Assembly: GCA_020698575.1 (NCBI GenBank)
Contig: CM036255.1
Span: 20,016,501-20,080,500, forward strand
Length of the DNA: 64,000 nucleotides
Reading direction: 5' to 3'
Source: Bostrychus sinensis
Taxonomy: Eukaryota; Chordata; Actinopteri; Gobiiformes; Eleotridae
Positions 60,157-64,000 of this stretch are shown piece after piece. A program made the translations under genes and the position numbers. The notes beneath the pieces were generated by a model. It had not been told where the DNA came from and did no database searches. It was given only the letters and a program-made list of their open reading frames with translations. Within the stretch, counting starts at the first letter, position 1, and every line of letters begins with the position of its first letter.

Positions 60157-60715
60157 CACCTTTTCAGCTGAAGTCTGCTGAAGTCAGAAGATCCTCAGAA
60201 ACCTGCATCATTTTGATGAGCATTTGTGTATATCTAATATATTGTTTATGACATGATCTATTTCTCTAGAGAAGTCTTCAAACCCCAAGATATGTTTTAT
60301 AAAGAGAACTGAAAACACCTTTTCTGATGAAGTCCGTCTGCTAAAGAAGAACACAGATCCACAGGAACCACAGTCAACTTTGATGTACCATCAAGTACGT
60401 ACTTATCTGTGAATAAGAAGGGTTAGGATATCAGTATTAAGTGCTTTACACAAAAAAAAACTTACTCTCACCTGTCCACAGTGTCGTCCAGGTCAGGTGA
60501 AGAGGATAAATAGTCTTGGTCCAAAACAGCAGAGCTTCACTCGATAAATAAGTTCTATCTTATATATATAACCTCTGCTGTAACACTGATGTACCAGTTT
60601 AATCACACATTATCTTTGTTCTATGAAGGAAACCCACAGTAAAACCTCTTTTCTAATGAAGTCTCTGTCTGCTAAAGAAGAAGGAACCACAGAAACCACA
60701 GGACACTGGTGAGCT
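60157..60715. repeat. Degenerate long-period repeat (three copies)
   Basis: The block cttttctgatgaagtc, tctgctaaagaag, then ccacagraaccacag recurs at about 60160-60212, 60317-60382 and 60648-60705. The spacer between copies also shares agagaactg/gaaggaa and tatatctaat-type words. Spacing is about 155 and 330 bp, which suggests a base period near 160 bp with one copy lost or decayed. Confidence 0.6.
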
Positions 60716-61204
60716 TCTGACTGACACAGAAACATCTAAAGCTTATTATCTAAACATGTCATTATAGTATAGTTCTAATGTAAGCCTGGTGATACTTATT
60801 TTGCAGTTGCTGATAAAATGGTTAATACCTGAGAACTTCAAATGGTGGATCTAATAAAGGCAAACAAAAGAACACAAAAAGACACTGCATCAGCGTCTCC
60901 TGATGATACGAGAGCAAGAACAACATGTGATAGACAGATGAAGGAAGACTGACCAGAAGACAACTTAGAATTTAAATCTTTAAAACAACATCTGAACTAT
61001 GAAAATAAACAAACATTTGATTTTTTTTATTTAATTACAAACTTTGCCTTATTTATTTGTATTCATAAGTCTGATTATATTTTTGGTTAGTTTATGGTAT
61101 GGTGATGGTCTTAATTCATTGAAATAACACAATTGTATTTAAAAGATATATATGGAAAATAGAAAATAAGGATAGATTATTACTGTTCTTATTATAAACA
61201 ATGT
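60716..61204. other. Noncoding stretch
   Basis: AT-rich; nothing recognised. Confidence 0.4.
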
Positions 61205-61485
61205 GTCATATTCATCTTCTTCCACTTATAGCGTATGGGGTTGGGCAGCTTGAGCAGTTAGTCTGACAACATTCACTCTCACAAGTATTCATTAAATTCA
61301 CCCATTCACTGAACATGTTTATGTCTATGAACGATGGGAGGAAGCCAGAGAAACTGAGGCAAACCCACTGTAGCACAAGGAGGACTCCACTCATTGTGAC
61401 TTGTCTTGATCCAGGACCAAACAAAGAACCTTCATGCTGAGAAGCACAAATGCTAACCACTCTGCCACCATGCACCCCAAATACC
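61205..61485 (+). repeat. Fragment of the common teleost repeat
   Basis: Contains acaacattcactctcacaag, aattcacccattcactgaac, gatgggaggaagccagagaa and accactctgccaccatgcac, in the same order as the copy at 12604-12865. Confidence 0.65.
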
Positions 61486-63082
61486 ATAGGATTTCTATTT
61501 CATTCAAAAAGTACAAGTAAATATTCTGCCAGCTCCTGTAATCTATGATGCCTGTCTTGTTGCGGTCAGTCTTCTGAATCAGCTGGATCCAAGGCTGTGG
61601 ATGATTGCTATGTCCTCCTGGGACCCACAAGAAAAAAGTTAAATTTTTTTTATTTACTTTATTTACTTAGCTTTTTTACTTAATAAATATAAGGGTTGCG
61701 TGTTAATGCAACTTTTTTTTTCAAACATGTTTATATTTTTTATCAAATGTCCTTTGTAGAGAACACCAGGTCTTAATAGATATACTGGTGTAATTACAGA
61801 AAAAGTATGTAATGATATGTACTGTAGGATATGAAAATGTTGTATAAATCTTTCAATACTTAAACAGGTTTTAGGGTTTAGTTAAGGGTTAGTTGGGGCT
61901 CAGGAGGGGTTAGGCCAGTATAATTACAATTATGTTCAAGATAAGTCTCCATTAAATAAATGTAAGTCTATGTAAAGTAATATAACCCTCCCAAATCCAT
62001 GTGTAAAACCATATGTGTGTGGCATGCGGTAGTGGTGGAGGGCATCTGAGACACACATACAGCTTCAACTAAAAAGCACCCAAAATTACACTCCAGTTCT
62101 TTTTCCATAATGGACACTCAGTGCTGCAGTATGGGCTGCACTGTTGCGTCCCTGACCCGTCCTCCTCTGAGCTTTCACTGTCCTGTTCTAATACAGGCCC
62201 TTCACCTCATCCTCTCACAGCTCTAAGCCTAACTCCACTTCCACAGTTTCATACAAAATCTCTGAACCTCTCAGCCTCAACCAGCCATTAGTTTTCTATG
62301 GAGTATTTAGTAATACAAAAGAGGCATTAAGTCCCGACGGCCATTACAAGGACATATAAAGAGAAAAAGTATTTTGAGGGGCTAAATTGTAAGTACATTA
62401 GTACAAACTTGTTAAATATTCTTAAGGCCTTCATCTGTCAGTTTCCTCAATGTATTATTTGTTGGGTATTTTATTTGTATACAGGACTTGATGCATTTGT
62501 TACAAAACTTTTTTAATTGCAAGCTTTTTTTTTTTTTTTTTTTTTTTGGTGTCTAAAATCTAAAATCTAAAAATCTATGTAACACTAAATTAACTCATAA
62601 ACACAAAAATGGAAGACAGACAAAACTGTTTTGTTTTTGATACATGTATTTTTGTTAGGAAGAGATAAATAAGTACAAAATGCCTTTCTTTGGGTACAAT
62701 AAAAGACATACCTACACTAAAACAAAAAGTACTGCATTATGTCCATAGTTTGGCCTAATAACCACATGCTTTGCTCCATCTCTGTTTGCTTAACCCTCAA
62801 GGCATTTTGGGGCTCAATAAATCAGTTTAAAAGCTGTTGTATGAAACTTGGCCAGAATTATTTTTTTTAAGTTGGTGTTCTAAGGTGTATTGAACAGGAG
62901 ATATGAATTATACATACACTCGTTAACTTAGGTACGCCTTTGGGCCCACTGACTTCCATTATAACGACATATTTTTGTCATACTGTAATCCTGACCTATT
63001 ATAATAAATTTTTCATGAAAACCTTGTAACAGGGTAAACTGTATCCTTCCAAGCAACTGCCACTTTAATAGTAGGTGATAAG
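61486..63082. other. Noncoding stretch; poly(T) at 62525-62547
   Basis: T23 at 62525-62547. No gene or repeat boundary otherwise recognised. Confidence 0.4.
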
Positions 63083-63260
63083 GGTGCTCCGATCAGGATT
63101 TTTGAGGCCGATCACTGATAAGCCATTGCTGTGATCGGCTGATACCGATCATGGCCGATACCGGTCACATGGACTTCAATGTAGTAATGTAATGTATACA
63201 GGCTATTATTATTTCCACTTGAAAAATACTGTAGTCTTTGTAAATGTAAAAGTACAACAA
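63083..63260 (+). mobile_element. hAT-type transposon end fragment
   Basis: The words gggtgctccgatcaggattt, gaggccgatcactgata and tgatcggctgataccgatca with ccgataccgg form a repeat common in fish and other vertebrates, usually assigned to hAT elements. Only one end is seen here. Confidence 0.6.
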
Positions 63261-63701
63261 CTTTCTACTTATTTTTGTTTTAGAAGAGGTTTTGTTGCAT
63301 TATTGCCTTTAATGTGTGCCCAGTGTCTGTGTGGCTTTGTTTGAATGCTCCGCTGATGTAAAACATAGGCTGTTCTTCTTAATTGGTGCCTTTAGTGCGA
63401 GTCCGCAGCTGCAGCGCCTGCGTCCATATGGTGTGATATTTGTGACACCTTCATGCGCACACAGAGTGAGTGTTGAGCGCACGCAGTGTGTCGTGAGCAC
63501 ATACTTTACCATTTGAAAAGAGAATAATAATTTGAGCACACAAACCTTTGTTCCGTGCGCGCTCAACTCTGCCTACATGCTGCTCAAAGTCTACCTAGGT
63601 GCTCGAGTACGTGGATGCTGGCACAACAACTCATTTCTACTCAGGACTCTGGCTCTGCGCTCGCTCGAGGTGGCACAGGGCAAACTACGATTGTAGCAAG
63701 C

Positions 63702-63751
63702 AGGACAGCCAATCACAGACTGGGATTAACAAATGTTTCTGATTGGCTGTC
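63702..63751. repeat. Short inverted repeat around GACAGCCAATCA
   Basis: gacagccaatcaca at 63702 and tctgattggctgtc at 63737 are inverted copies separated by about 20 bp. Both arms contain a CCAAT word. It may be an internal hairpin of the neighbouring transposon. Confidence 0.65.
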
Positions 63752-64000
63752 TTATATCCAATCATTTATATCAAATACAGCAACGGTGGGAACGCCCACA
63801 AAACGTCACTCCTATCCCCGTGGGAGAAACAGACCACTCACAACAATGCACAAGAGTTACTCTGTTGACTTGTTTTCTACAAAAATACAAACAAGAGCTG
63901 GATATACATTTTATATTTTACATTAAAAAGACATGGAGACATAGAGGAGGACACAGTGGTCCAGCAGTCCACATTTGTTCATAAAATACCATCACTGTCT

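Noticed and set aside
1..64000. CRISPR-like arrays, operons or prokaryotic systems
   Set aside because: All tandem repeats lack unique spacers of constant length. The introns, SINEs and LINEs show vertebrate DNA.

Overview
This window is teleost fish nuclear DNA, probably from a percomorph. The evidence is its repeat content: L2-type LINEs with the fish-type 3' tail, Tc1/mariner deletion derivatives, a Penelope-like element, Tol2-like hAT arms, tRNA/AFC-type SINE tails and dense microsatellites. A spliced vertebrate gene is also present. The species cannot be fixed from the sequence.

Layout. About 1-41.9 kb is a gene desert: I found no convincing host exon, only repeats. These include a 438-bp inverted-repeat element with a 9-bp target duplication (241-678) nested in a decayed hAT-like arm. 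They also include a 1.2-kb TTTAG/CTGG minisatellite (1486-2724), deleted Tc1 copies, L2 and other LINE 3' tails, and a broken Penelope-like element flanked by long inverted repeats (19771-21505). From 41.9 to 48.45 kb lies one clear host gene on the + strand, clptm1l: a TATA-less promoter/5' leader with two abutting short upstream ORFs, 17 coding exons and a poly(A) signal. Exon 15 carries one extra base relative to the expected reading, so either the splice donor has moved or the gene/assembly is frameshifted. Immediately 3', on the opposite strand (48.98-50.02 kb), is a decayed HIPK-like kinase with an in-frame stop and a missing block after the DFG motif. At 52.12-57.07 kb a nearly full-length L2-clade LINE lies on the minus strand. 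Its ORF1 is open (477 codons, SGNH/esterase-like domain with apparently lost catalytic residues). Its ORF2 (APE endonuclease plus reverse transcriptase) is interrupted by frameshifts and stops. The remaining 57-64 kb is noncoding, with hAT-like, tandem and microsatellite sequence.

How it fits together. The only gene likely to be working is clptm1l, an ER multi-pass membrane protein of the CLPTM1 family. The kinase is tail-to-tail with it and dead. Everything else is mobile-element sediment. The most informative observations are the shared deletion junction in several Tc1 copies, the exon-15 anomaly in clptm1l, the inverted-repeat architecture of the Penelope-like copy, and the 9-bp-TSD element whose ends fold into hairpins. 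I did not find a convincing wholly new biological system; the candidates are ranked in the findings.
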